Shown here in pieces: positions 1 through 6,850 of a DNA stretch of 8,423 nt (its first letter is position 1; every line of letters begins with the position of its first letter). The notes beneath the pieces are model-generated. The model did not search any database and was not told where the DNA came from. It worked only from the letters and a program-made list of their open reading frames with translations. Both the position numbers and the translations under genes were made by a program. This stretch comes from Akkermansiaceae bacterium (GTDB lineage Bacteria > Verrucomicrobiota > Verrucomicrobiia > Verrucomicrobiales > Akkermansiaceae), in the NCBI GenBank assembly GCA_023300065.1, contig JALZWJ010000136.1:1-8423 (forward strand). Direction: 5' to 3'.

Positions 1-176
1 TTGTTCTGCACCGTGTGGCGCTTGAAGTGAATCTCGGCACCCTTTGGAAGGAGTGTCTTGCGGCCCTTGCGGCGGCGATTCTTGATGATGCCGCGGCCAG
101 CCTTAGTGGCCATGCGTGCACGGAAACCGTGTTGCTTCTTGCGAGTGCGCTTGGAAGGCTGATAAGTCATTTTCAT
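1..176 (-). CDS. rpmH: 50S ribosomal protein L34 (3' end outside window)
   Basis: This is a small basic protein of the large ribosomal subunit. The translation begins [18 protein letters not shown], followed by [20 protein letters not shown], which is the L34 hallmark (TYQPSKxxRKxxHGFRxRMxTxxGRxIIxxRRxKGRxxL). I chose the ATG at 176 because L34 proteins begin MKxTYQPS; a second in-frame ATG at 170 would remove the first two residues. The visible frame has 58 codons and is still open at the left edge, whereas L34 is usually about 44 to 50 residues. The extra residues after the core ([18 protein letters not shown]) are a C-terminal extension rather than rnpA, which often follows rpmH and may lie off the edge. 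A promoter is visible upstream. No Shine-Dalgarno sequence precedes the ATG. Confidence 0.96.
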   Translation of the reverse strand, partial: MKMTYQPSKRTRKKQHGFRARMATKAGRGIIKNRRRKGRKTLLPKGAEIHFKRHTVQN

Positions 177-232
177 GGCCGTATATAAAAGGTAAAGTGT
201 TTAGAAATCACTCCCTAGCGGAGCGGACGCGG

Positions 233-260
233 AGACTAGCTGGAGGGGGCTGCTTGTCAA
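233..260 (-). promoter_or_regulatory. Sigma70-type promoter of rpmH
   Basis: On the minus strand a perfect -35 hexamer TTGACA (260 to 255) is followed after 16 bases by TAGTCT (238 to 233), a weak -10 that keeps T1, A2 and T6 of the consensus. Transcription would start near 226, giving a leader of about 50 bases before the rpmH ATG at 176. The call rests on the exact -35, the spacing and the position in front of a highly expressed gene. The rest of the 257-bp interval between rpmH and the lipoprotein gene holds one hairpin (397-420) and nothing else I recognise. Confidence 0.6.
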
Positions 261-396
261 CCCATCGTGAGATTTTTTCCAAAAAGTTCTGAGATGAGGT
301 GTGATTAAACAATGGGTCACTCCTCGTTCAGGGTTCTGTATGTGTCCATCTGCGCGGGATGGTGGGGTTTTGATGAGGGGGAAGGATGGGGGAAGT

Positions 397-420
397 CCGG
401 CTTCACAGAAGTGAAGCCGG
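397..420 (-). terminator. Hairpin downstream of the lipoprotein gene, probable terminator
   Basis: A perfect 10-bp inverted repeat, CCGGCTTCAC / GTGAAGCCGG, encloses the tetraloop AGAA. It begins 13 bases after the stop codon of the entericidin-like gene and is GC rich. On the minus strand the stem is followed by ACTTCCCCC rather than a U tract, so it is not a textbook intrinsic terminator. It could stop transcription weakly, or protect the 3' end of the short lipoprotein mRNA. Confidence 0.55.
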
Positions 421-433
421 GAGCTTGATTGAA

Positions 434-640
434 TTATTGACTGACGCCGTTTACGACGTTCGTGGCATTTTGAGTGGCAGTGGCTGCGGCGTTTTGTGCG
501 GCTCGGCTAGCGACATCTTGTGCTGCTCCGGTGACGGCTGCGCCACCTCTTTGAAGGTCTTGGCCGGCTCCAGCAATGGTGTTGCATGAGCTGAGTGCTG
601 AAAGGGCGATGCCGGAGGTGATGATGATGAGTTTTTTCAT
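434..640 (-). CDS. Entericidin A/B-like small lipoprotein
   Basis: This 68-residue protein begins MKKLIIITSGIALSALSSCN, a lipoprotein signal peptide with lipobox L16-S-S-C19, so mature protein would start at a lipidated Cys19. The following NTIAGAGQDLQRGGAAV (20-36) is the entericidin signature (CNTxxGxGxDxQxxGxxI). Entericidins are small envelope lipoproteins; in enterobacteria EcnA and EcnB act as an antidote/toxin pair under stress, but homologues in other phyla are mostly uncharacterised. Here the usual core is followed by an Ala/Asn/Gln-rich tail (about 40-68), making the protein longer than classical entericidins, and no second copy is adjacent. It is a single-gene unit with its own promoter and a hairpin after the stop. 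No Shine-Dalgarno sequence is seen. Family assignment is firm; a toxic role is not shown. Confidence 0.85.
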   Translation of the reverse strand: MKKLIIITSGIALSALSSCNTIAGAGQDLQRGGAAVTGAAQDVASRAAQNAAATATQNATNVVNGVSQ

Positions 641-700
641 GGGTTAGATGGAGATATGGAGTGATTGTTTGAGAGGGGAGTTTTGCCCTCCAAGTGTGAG

Positions 701-729
701 ATTATGTCGTAAATGAGGGAGTTTGCCAA
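701..729 (-). promoter_or_regulatory. Sigma70-type promoter of the entericidin-like gene
   Basis: On the minus strand TTGGCA (729 to 724, five of six matches to the -35 consensus) is separated by 17 bases from CATAAT (706 to 701, five of six matches to the -10). A start near 694 would give a leader of about 54 bases. It lies in the 185-bp gap after trpB, so the lipoprotein need not depend on trpB transcription. I see no convincing terminator for trpB in the same gap. Confidence 0.7.
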
Positions 730-825
730 GCGAGGTTTTATGCGTTTCGGGATGGATAGGGAGAGGGAGTCTATGCGGCGCAGGGAGGTCTCACGAGAAT
801 GAATCTGAAAGGGAGGAGGGCTTGG

Positions 826-2040
826 TTAAAGTCCGGTCTCAGTATCGAGGAGGTATTTGGAGGCTGTTTCGACGTCTTTGTCACCGCGGCCGGAGAGGTT
901 GGCGATGATGATGTCGTCCTTGGACATGGAGCCTGCGATCTTAGAGACGTGGGCCATGGCGTGGGCGCTTTCGAGGGCGGGGATGATGCCTTCGGTATTG
1001 GCAAGCTCGCGGAAGGCTGCGAGGGCCTGGTCATCGGTGGCGTAGGTATACTCGGCACGACCGATGTCTTGAAGGTAGGCGTGCTCTGGGCCTACGGCGG
1101 CGTAGTCGAGGCCAGCGGAGACGGAGTGGGTGAGCTCGATCTGGCCGTCGTCGTTTGCGAGGAGCCAGGTTTTGGAGCCTTGGAGGACGCCGAGTTTCCC
1201 GCCTTGGAAGCGGGCTGCGTGGCGTTCTGGGATGATGCCATCTCCCCCGGCTTCGACGCCGACGAGGCGGACGTTGGTGTCATTGACGAAGGGGTGGAAG
1301 AGGCCCATGGCGTTTGATCCGCCGCCGACGCAGGCGACGAGGAGGTCTGGGAGGCGGCCTTCTTTGGCGAGGATTTGTTCGCGGGCCTCGAGGCCGATGA
1401 CGCGGTGGAAGTCGCGCACCATCATGGGAAAGGGGTGGGGTCCGAGGGCGGACCCTAGGATGTAGTGGGTGTCGTCAACGGTGGCGACCCAGTCGCGCAG
1501 GGATTCGTTGACGGCTTCTTTTAAGGTGGCTTGGCCAGCGGTGACGGGGATGACCTTGGCGCCCATGAGGCGCATGCGGGTGACGTTGAGGGCTTGGCGT
1601 TCCATATCGACGGCGCCCATGTAAACGGTGCAGTCCATGCCGAAGCGGGCGCAGACGGTGGCGGTGGCGACGCCGTGTTGGCCGGCTCCGGTTTCGGCGA
1701 TGATGCGTGTTTTGCCGAGGCGCTTGGCGAGGAGGATCTGGCCGATCGCGTTGTTAATTTTATGAGCTCCGGTGTGGAGGAGGTCCTCGCGCTTGAGGTA
1801 GATTTTTGCTCCGCCGAGTTTCTCGGTCCAGCGCTCTGCGAGGTAGAGTGGGGTGGGGCGGCCGCAGTAGTTGTGGAGGAGGTCATCCAGCTCAGCCTGG
1901 AATGCGGGGTCGGCTTTGGCTGACTCGTAGGCGGCGCTGAGGTCATCGAGCGGCGTCATGAGGGTTTCGGGGGCGAAACATCCGCCGAATTGACCGAAGT
2001 GGCCGGTTGCGTCTGGAACTGTAGGTGCCTGGGTGCTCAC
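826..2040 (-). CDS. trpB: Tryptophan synthase beta chain
   Basis: TrpB is the PLP-dependent cytoplasmic subunit that condenses indole with L-serine to give L-tryptophan, normally in an alpha2beta2 complex with TrpA. At 404 residues it has the usual TrpB length. Visible landmarks are HFGQFGG near the N terminus (14-20), the PLP lysine K94 in HTGAHKINN, the catalytic glutamate E116 in ETGAGQHG, the phosphate-binding GGGSNA (239-244), [19 protein letters not shown] (305-323) and SGRGDKD (383-389). No essential residue appears changed. The start is GTG at 2040 (MSTQAPT), the only start that keeps the whole N-terminal region; it has no Shine-Dalgarno sequence. The gene begins 42 bp after the Doc toxin on the same strand with no clear promoter between them. 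No trpA or other trp gene follows within the window, so it is detached from a classical trp operon, at least on its 3' side. Confidence 0.98.
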   Translation of the reverse strand: MSTQAPTVPDATGHFGQFGGCFAPETLMTPLDDLSAAYESAKADPAFQAELDDLLHNYCGRPTPLYLAERWTEKLGGAKIYLKREDLLHTGAHKINNAIGQILLAKRLGKTRIIAETGAGQHGVATATVCARFGMDCTVYMGAVDMERQALNVTRMRLMGAKVIPVTAGQATLKEAVNESLRDWVATVDDTHYILGSALGPHPFPMMVRDFHRVIGLEAREQILAKEGRLPDLLVACVGGGSNAMGLFHPFVNDTNVRLVGVEAGGDGIIPERHAARFQGGKLGVLQGSKTWLLANDDGQIELTHSVSAGLDYAAVGPEHAYLQDIGRAEYTYATDDQALAAFRELANTEGIIPALESAHAMAHVSKIAGSMSKDDIIIANLSGRGDKDVETASKYLLDTETGL

Positions 2041-2082
2041 GGGCGCAACTTAGCCGAAGACGCGGGAATGGCACGTGTAAAT

Positions 2083-2481
2083 TTAGTCCGTTGTGGTGAC
2101 GGTGCGGAGCCAGGCTGCGAAGGATTCCTCGGAGTGTTCTCCGGCGGCGAGGGCGAGGTAGTGTGGGTATTTTTCGATCTCGCCAATAGAGAAAGTTCTC
2201 CCGTTTAGGTTCAGGAATAGCTCGCAGGTGATGGCGGCAGTCCGTTTGTTACCGTCGATGAACGGATGATTTTTTGCGAGACCGAAGGCGTAGGCAGCGG
2301 CAAGTTGACATAAGCCTACCTCTCCTCCACCGTATGCGACAAGTTGGCGGGGGCGGTTAAGAGCGGATTCTAACATTCCAGAGTCTCTGATGCCCTCTCC
2401 TCCTCCGTGCTCAGCGAGTTGAGCCGCGTGAAACATATGAACGACTTCTTCGAGGACCCATTCAATTTTTTCGCTGTTCAT
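2083..2481 (-). CDS. doc: Death-on-curing (Doc) family toxin, Fic fold
   Basis: This is a 132-residue toxin of a type II toxin-antitoxin system. The family motif HPFIDGNKRTA (72-82) matches Doc HxFxDxNKRTA, with His72, Asp76, Asn78, Lys79 and Arg80 in place. Phage P1 Doc is a kinase that phosphorylates elongation factor EF-Tu and stops translation, and the same chemistry is inferred here. The N-terminal half also fits the family: HAAQLAEHGGGEGIRD (18-33), then GMLESALNRP (35-44). The length is close to P1 Doc (126 residues). The ATG lies inside the stop codon of the upstream antitoxin (TAATG), implying translational coupling, so toxin should not be made without antitoxin. All motif residues are intact, so the toxin is probably active. 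Confidence in the family is high; the target is by analogy. Confidence 0.94.
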   Translation of the reverse strand: MNSEKIEWVLEEVVHMFHAAQLAEHGGGEGIRDSGMLESALNRPRQLVAYGGGEVGLCQLAAAYAFGLAKNHPFIDGNKRTAAITCELFLNLNGRTFSIGEIEKYPHYLALAAGEHSEESFAAWLRTVTTTD

Positions 2482-2705
2482 TATTCAGCGAGTTTTTTGA
2501 GAAGGTTGCGGTTCTCTCGCATGATGCGATTGGCTATTTCCATCTGGCGATCGATCTGATCATCGAAGGCGGATAGGTTGATGCCGTTTTTTGTTTCGGT
2601 TACGGAAAGGGTGTCGCCCTTCGAAGCGCGCAGCTTTTCGAGGAGTTCTTTTGGTAGAATGACGCCGGCGGAGTTTCCGATTGCGGTGATCTTGAGCTTA
2701 GTCAT
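2481..2705 (-). CDS. AbrB/MazE (SpoVT)-type antitoxin
   Basis: This is a 74-residue DNA-binding antitoxin. Residues 3-47 form a swapped-hairpin AbrB domain, with the signature KITAIGNSAGVILPKELLEK (5-24). The C-terminal part (about 48-74, DDQIDRQMEIANRIMREN onwards) is a charged helix typical of the toxin-binding tail in antitoxins that partner Doc. Its stop overlaps the toxin start (TAATG). Such antitoxins usually dimerise, bind an inverted repeat at their own promoter and neutralise the toxin; here an inverted repeat covers the predicted promoter. The predicted transcription start falls at or next to the ATG, so the mRNA may be leaderless. The classical partner of P1 Doc is Phd, which has another fold, but AbrB-Doc pairs are also known. 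Confidence 0.92.
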   Translation of the reverse strand: MTKLKITAIGNSAGVILPKELLEKLRASKGDTLSVTETKNGINLSAFDDQIDRQMEIANRIMRENRNLLKKLAE

Positions 2706-2706
2706 G

Positions 2707-2733
2707 GCGTTATTATAACCAATGTTATAACGC
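2707..2733 (-). promoter_or_regulatory. Inverted-repeat operator over the toxin-antitoxin promoter
   Basis: Perfect 7-bp arms TTATAAC (2713-2719) and GTTATAA (2724-2730) flank CAAT. The symmetry continues outward as GCGTT (2707-2711) and AACGC (2729-2733) when a 3-base insertion in the left arm is allowed. The repeat covers the -10 hexamer and the spacer, where a bound protein would block RNA polymerase. It is the expected site for autorepression by the antitoxin dimer or the antitoxin-Doc complex. Binding is inferred from position and symmetry only. Confidence 0.65.
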
Positions 2734-2739
2734 GTTCAA
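2712..2739 (-). promoter_or_regulatory. Promoter of the toxin-antitoxin operon
   Basis: On the minus strand TTGAAC (2739 to 2734) and a perfect TATAAT (2717 to 2712) are separated by 16 bases. The -10 ends only 6 bases before the antitoxin ATG at 2705, so initiation 6 to 8 bases downstream of the -10 would fall on or within a base or two of the start codon. The consensus match makes this the most convincing promoter in the window. Confidence 0.8.
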
Positions 2740-2776
2740 GTGGGGATTTTTGATCAAGAAGAGGTCGAGGGAGGGC

Positions 2777-2813
2777 AAAAAAAAATCCGCAGAGCGAGGC
2801 TCTGCGGATTTTT
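2777..2813 (-). terminator. Strong intrinsic terminator of the Met-rich exported protein gene
   Basis: A perfect 14-bp stem (2781-2794 pairing with 2800-2813, core ATCCGCAGAG / CTCTGCGGAT) has the loop CGAGG. On the minus strand it is followed by a run of nine T (complement of 2777-2785), a classical Rho-independent terminator starting 22 bases after the stop at 2835. The plus strand also has a T5 run, so it would work in both directions. It insulates the toxin-antitoxin promoter from upstream transcription. Confidence 0.93.
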
Positions 2814-2834
2814 AAATTGATGTGAGAGAGGGTT

Positions 2835-3362
2835 TTACTCTCCTTCCCCGGCCGCTTGTTCTTCGTCGGTTTTGAAATATTTGTTTACGAGGGTGTCGCT
2901 TTCCGCCATCGCGACGTCGAATTTCTGCATCATCGGTCCGATCTTCATGAGGATGGCGGGGTCGAGCTTTTGCATTCCCATGATGATGGGCATCATTTTT
3001 GCAGTGATGTTTTTCTCTTTGATTGCGAGCTTCTCACTGAGTTTGACGCGGGCGTCGTTGTCAGGGACGTCGAGCTTAAGGAGGGCGGCTTCCTCCATTT
3101 TGACTTTCTTTAAGAGGTGGTCGATCTTGGTGCTGGCGACCTCGAGGCTCGCTTCATCTTTGATGCCTCCCAGGATTTCAGGGAGTGCGGTTTCGAGCAT
3201 GGCGAACATTTTGAAGGCTTGCTTTTCGACCGGGGTGTCGGCGGTTGGCTCTGCGGCCATTTCAGCTTTTTTAGTGGCTGGTTTTTCTGGGGCAGCGGTC
3301 TGAGCGGGGAGAATCGCGATCGAACAGGCCGAAAGAGCGAGGATGGTTTGTTTCATTTTCAT
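2835..3362 (-). CDS. Exported helical protein of unknown function, Met-rich C-terminal half
   Basis: I do not recognise a family for this 175-residue protein. MKMKQTILALSACSIAILPA is a signal peptide, with likely cleavage near A23/A24. LSAC at 10-13 resembles a lipobox, but Cys13 is unusually early and the hydrophobic stretch continues past it, so ordinary secretion is more likely. A low-complexity Ala/Glu/Lys/Pro linker (about 24-45) follows, then a predicted all-helical domain (about 46-165) and an acidic tail (DEEQAAGEGE). Residues 123-152 contain eight methionines (KMMPIIMGMQ, GPMMQK). The ATG at 3362 gives a normal signal peptide; an ATG two codons later is equally possible. The gene has its own strong terminator and follows the dehydrogenase by 122 bp, in which I found no clear promoter, so cotranscription with that operon is possible. 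Confidence 0.8.
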   Translation of the reverse strand: MKMKQTILALSACSIAILPAQTAAPEKPATKKAEMAAEPTADTPVEKQAFKMFAMLETALPEILGGIKDEASLEVASTKIDHLLKKVKMEEAALLKLDVPDNDARVKLSEKLAIKEKNITAKMMPIIMGMQKLDPAILMKIGPMMQKFDVAMAESDTLVNKYFKTDEEQAAGEGE

Positions 3363-3484
3363 AGTAGTGAGGGGCTAGATCTGACTTACCCTCAATGCAG
3401 CTTAGAAACGGCAAGAGTGACAGGGTGAAATTACGCAAAGTTTACCATCACTTTGGCGAGCGGTTAAAGATGAGGTATCTTTTC

Positions 3485-6400
3485 CTAATTCTCAACAACC
3501 TCGATCAGGGCTGGGGCGGTGCGCTTGGTGGAGTTGATGGCTAGGGTGAAGCGTTGTGCGGTGTCACCTTTCGGGACCTCGACGAGGGCGGGGCCCTTGC
3601 TGGGGAGTTTGATCTCCTTGGTGCCGTCGAAGAGGCTCATTTGAGAGGTATCGTTGATTTTAAGTTTTACGGTGTCCTGGGTGGTGGATTTGATTCCAAA
3701 ACGTGCCACGGCCCATAAGTCGCGTCCGCGGCCCTCGACCTTAGGAAGTTCGGCGGGGAGGAGCTCGCCATTTACTTTTCCTCCGTAAGGGGTCCACTGG
3801 TAGCCGTCGAATTGCTCGGCAAAGATGGCGGGGCCGTAGTGGCCCATGATGTCGCGCGTTCTGGAGTGAGGCTGGAGGACGTGCCAGTCACGGATGATGG
3901 GTTTGGCGCTGACTTTAAAGTCACCTTCTTTTCCTAACTCGGAGAGGAACCGTACTAGGTCGATGAATTGATCTTCCCGCAGGCTGGCGGTGAGGCCGGG
4001 GGGCATCATGGAGATGGGGCTGATGGAGATGGTTTTAACGTCGGCGCGGGCGATGCGGTTTGGCTGGCCGGCGAAGTCGCGTAAGACGACCTCGGTATCG
4101 CTTTCGCTGATGAGTCCGCCGGTGTGAGTGTTGCCATTTTTCTCGGTGACGAGGGTGGTGTGGTAGCCTTCCTTAATTTTGTCATTCGGGACTAAGAGGG
4201 AGGTGATGAGGTAGTCGACCGGGGCGCTGGATCCGATGCTGACGAGGTCTGGGCCGATGGGGCTGCCGATGCCCCCGATGGCGTGGCAGGCGATGCATTG
4301 GAGGTTGGTGCTGCGGTAGATGGTTTCGCCACGGTATGGATTGCCTTCTTTTTCGACGCGGTCGATGAGCTTTGCCATCTCAGTTTCGGAAAGTTGTTGA
4401 GACATGGGCTTGAGCTTACCTGCGGTTTGGAGGGCTTTGATGAGGTTGGTGGGCGGCTTGCCTGAGGTGCCGGCGCGTTGCATGCCGAGGCTGGCGATTT
4501 TTGAGGGGAGGGTTTTTCCTTTCAGGGCTTTCGCGAGAGCGGTGGAGGCTTTTGGGTTTTTTAGGAAGATGGTGAGTAAATCGTATGGGTCTTTTCCTTC
4601 GTTGTCTTTGGCCAAGATTTTGACGGCATGAATGGCGGTTGTTTCTGGAGAGAGGCTAGCGAGTTCTTGGAAGGCTATGATTCTGGTGTTCTTATCACTT
4701 GCTTCAAAAGCGAGGTGTTGAAAAAGCGTAAAGGTTTGGCGATCATCATAGAGGCGTAGGCCTTGAGCGGCGGCTCGGCTCATTTTAGGCGAGTCGGTGA
4801 AGGCTGTGACCAGTTTATTACGAGCTGGGGCTAGCTTCCAGAGTCCGGCGAGGCGTGCTGCTTTTTTGAAGAGAGCAGGGTCCTTTGAGTCGAGGAAGGG
4901 GAGGATGCTTTCGAGGTTTTGAGTCGGCTGGATTTTCCGGATTTCTTTGGCGGTGATGAGGTGGTCTAAGATTTTTGGGTTCTTTTCTAAGTCATCAAGG
5001 AGGCGGGTGAGGTCGGCTGGGGAGCCGACTTTTCCGATGAGGGCGAGGGCCTCAGCTTTTTCGGCAGGGGTGAGGGTGTCGCTTTCTAGGCTGGTGAAGA
5101 TGGTGGCGAGGGAGAGGGGCTTGCCGAGGGATTTCATGGCGAAGACGAGGTGGGAGAGCTTGCCGTTAAAGAGGTCTTTTCCGGCCTCGAAGGCTGGCAC
5201 CCAGTGGTCGGCGTGCTCACGCACGATGGACCAGAGAGCGAAGTCGAGGGGCTGGTCGACGGGGTGGTCGAGCGCCTCTAGGGCGGTGGGCACGGACTGT
5301 GGGCCAGGCTTCTGAGCGAGGCAGCTGATGGCCCAGAGTCTGACTTGAGCGTTTTCATCATTGATGGCGGTGGCGATGATTTGCTCGCTTTGGGGGACTT
5401 CGTTTTGACGATGGTAGAGGACTCTCAAGGAGGCAGCGCGGTAGCGAGGGTCCTTTGAGCCTGCGAGGGCTTTGATTAATTCGACGTTCGTTTTGTTGAG
5501 CGACTGGAAGGTCCAGAGGGTTTGGAGGCGTTCGAAGTCGTCCTTGAGTCCTGCGGCACGGAGTGTGAGTGCTGGGACGATCTCGGGGCCGTTGCGGGTG
5601 CGGAGTTCTTTTCGAGCGAGGTCCCTTTGGAGGGGTTCCTTTGAGGTGGTGAAGGTGAGGAGTTCATCGATAGAGGCTTTGGTGAGGTCCTTCTTTTTGA
5701 CGAGTGGGCGGTCCTTGAAGGTGACACGCCAGATGCGGCCACGGGTTTGGTCGCGGCGTTCGTCGCGGAAGTCGACCTCGCCGTGCTGGATGATGGGGTT
5801 ATACCAATCGGCGATGTAGATGGCACCATCGGGGCCCATTTTGACATCAATGGGGCGGAAGGCGCGGTGCGAGGAGCTGAGGAAGTCATCGACCTGAGTG
5901 GAGGTGTATGAGCTACCCTTTTGGTTGAGGCGGTAGGAGTTGATGCGGTGGCCGCGGAAGTCTGGGGAGATGAGGAGGCCTTGTAAATGATCGGGGACGT
6001 GGGAGCCCGATAGGATCTCAAGTCCGCATAATTTGGGCTGTCCGGGGTTGAGGCCGGGGAGCTTGCGCTCGGCGCCGGGTGAGGCGGTGAAGACGGAGCG
6101 GGGAAAGATGAAGTTGATGCCGTTTCCGCCGGCGCCATCGGTGGCGAAGGTTTGACCGTAATCGTCGAAGACAAAGCCCCAGGGGTTGATGAGGCCTTTT
6201 GAAAGGATTTCGGCTTGGCCCGTTTCGGGGCGGAGGTGCCAAATGCCGCCACCCATGAGTCGGCGGACGCCGTAGGGGGTTTCAAGGTGACTGTGGATGT
6301 AGATAGACTGCATGAAGTAGATCATGCCATCGGGGCCTTGCTCGAAGGTGTGGACAAGATGGTGGGTGTCCTCGGTTCCGAAGCCGGAGAGGACGACCTT

Positions 6401-6850
6401 GCGCTCATCGGCGTAGCCATCGCCATTGGTGTCTTTTAAGAAAAGGATTTCGGTAGAGTTCGCGACGTATGCGCCGCCATCGGCGGGCATGACGGCGGTG
6501 GGGATGTGGAGGTCATCGGCGAAGACGGTGCGCTTGTCCGCGTGGCCGTCATTGTTAGTGTCTTCCAAGATCAGGACACGGTCATTTTCTTCTGCGCCGG
6601 GTTTGATGTGAGGATACAGTCCGCTGGAAACGAGCCAGAGGCGGCCCTGAGCATCGAAGTTCATCTGCACTGGTTTGGCGATGACAGGGTCAGCGGCGAA
6701 GAGGTTAATCTCCATGCCTTCAGGGAGGTTGAAGGCAGCCCGTTGTTTCCCGGTGTCAGGGTCGGGGAGATCTCGGAGGCCGCGTTGGGCTTGCGAGGTG
6801 GGAGTGGTCAGTGAGGTGAGCGAGAGGGTGAGAAGAAAACGAGCAAACAT
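3485..6850 (-). CDS. PVC-type secreted dehydrogenase with HEAT-like repeats and cytochrome c-like haem domain
   Basis: This 1,121-residue multidomain protein is of a kind abundant in Planctomycetota and Verrucomicrobiota. A signal peptide (1-21, cut after TSQA or AQ) leads into a six-bladed propeller like that of soluble glucose/sorbosone dehydrogenases (about 35-380), with the PVC hallmark KMGPDGAIYIADWYNPII (337-354) and RGRIWRVT (370-377). Two calcium-loop-like motifs, DTNNDGHAD (97-105) and DTNGDGYAD (140-148), lie in the propeller. Residues about 390-800 form an alpha-helical HEAT-like solenoid. A c-type haem domain follows: CIACH (852-856) binds haem covalently, and Met948 or Met949 in SMMPPGL is the likely distal ligand. 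Residues about 977-1121 are an extra, probably beta-rich C-terminal domain. The protein probably oxidises a sugar-like substrate in the periplasm and passes electrons to the haem; the substrate is unknown. Its ATG overlaps the upstream gene's stop (TAATG). Confidence 0.93.
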   Translation of the reverse strand: MFARFLLTLSLTSLTTPTSQAQRGLRDLPDPDTGKQRAAFNLPEGMEINLFAADPVIAKPVQMNFDAQGRLWLVSSGLYPHIKPGAEENDRVLILEDTNNDGHADKRTVFADDLHIPTAVMPADGGAYVANSTEILFLKDTNGDGYADERKVVLSGFGTEDTHHLVHTFEQGPDGMIYFMQSIYIHSHLETPYGVRRLMGGGIWHLRPETGQAEILSKGLINPWGFVFDDYGQTFATDGAGGNGINFIFPRSVFTASPGAERKLPGLNPGQPKLCGLEILSGSHVPDHLQGLLISPDFRGHRINSYRLNQKGSSYTSTQVDDFLSSSHRAFRPIDVKMGPDGAIYIADWYNPIIQHGEVDFRDERRDQTRGRIWRVTFKDRPLVKKKDLTKASIDELLTFTTSKEPLQRDLARKELRTRNGPEIVPALTLRAAGLKDDFERLQTLWTFQSLNKTNVELIKALAGSKDPRYRAASLRVLYHRQNEVPQSEQIIATAINDENAQVRLWAISCLAQKPGPQSVPTALEALDHPVDQPLDFALWSIVREHADHWVPAFEAGKDLFNGKLSHLVFAMKSLGKPLSLATIFTSLESDTLTPAEKAEALALIGKVGSPADLTRLLDDLEKNPKILDHLITAKEIRKIQPTQNLESILPFLDSKDPALFKKAARLAGLWKLAPARNKLVTAFTDSPKMSRAAAQGLRLYDDRQTFTLFQHLAFEASDKNTRIIAFQELASLSPETTAIHAVKILAKDNEGKDPYDLLTIFLKNPKASTALAKALKGKTLPSKIASLGMQRAGTSGKPPTNLIKALQTAGKLKPMSQQLSETEMAKLIDRVEKEGNPYRGETIYRSTNLQCIACHAIGGIGSPIGPDLVSIGSSAPVDYLITSLLVPNDKIKEGYHTTLVTEKNGNTHTGGLISESDTEVVLRDFAGQPNRIARADVKTISISPISMMPPGLTASLREDQFIDLVRFLSELGKEGDFKVSAKPIIRDWHVLQPHSRTRDIMGHYGPAIFAEQFDGYQWTPYGGKVNGELLPAELPKVEGRGRDLWAVARFGIKSTTQDTVKLKINDTSQMSLFDGTKEIKLPSKGPALVEVPKGDTAQRFTLAINSTKRTAPALIEVVEN

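Noticed and set aside
177..433. Possible replication origin next to rpmH
   Set aside because: rpmH is near dnaA and oriC in many bacteria, but I saw no DnaA boxes (TTATCCACA-like) or AT-rich unwinding region, and no dnaA is present.
641..825. Possible terminator after trpB (GAGGG / CCCTC at 673-690)
   Set aside because: A five-pair stem with an eight-base loop, lying inside the leader of the lipoprotein gene and without a U tract, is too weak.
799..1317. Plus-strand 172-residue open frame opposite trpB
   Set aside because: It is antisense to a fully conserved TrpB, has a Val/Gly/Asp/Glu-rich composition typical of a shadow of GC-rich coding sequence, and resembles no family.
3436..3455. Inverted repeat CAAAGT / ACTTTG after the dehydrogenase as a terminator
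   Set aside because: There are only six AT-leaning pairs around an 8-base loop, with no GC-rich stem and no U tract.
5476..6285. Minus-strand 269-residue open frame inside the dehydrogenase gene
   Set aside because: It is out of frame with the conserved propeller sequence, and its Ser/Pro/Thr-rich composition is a frame-shift shadow.
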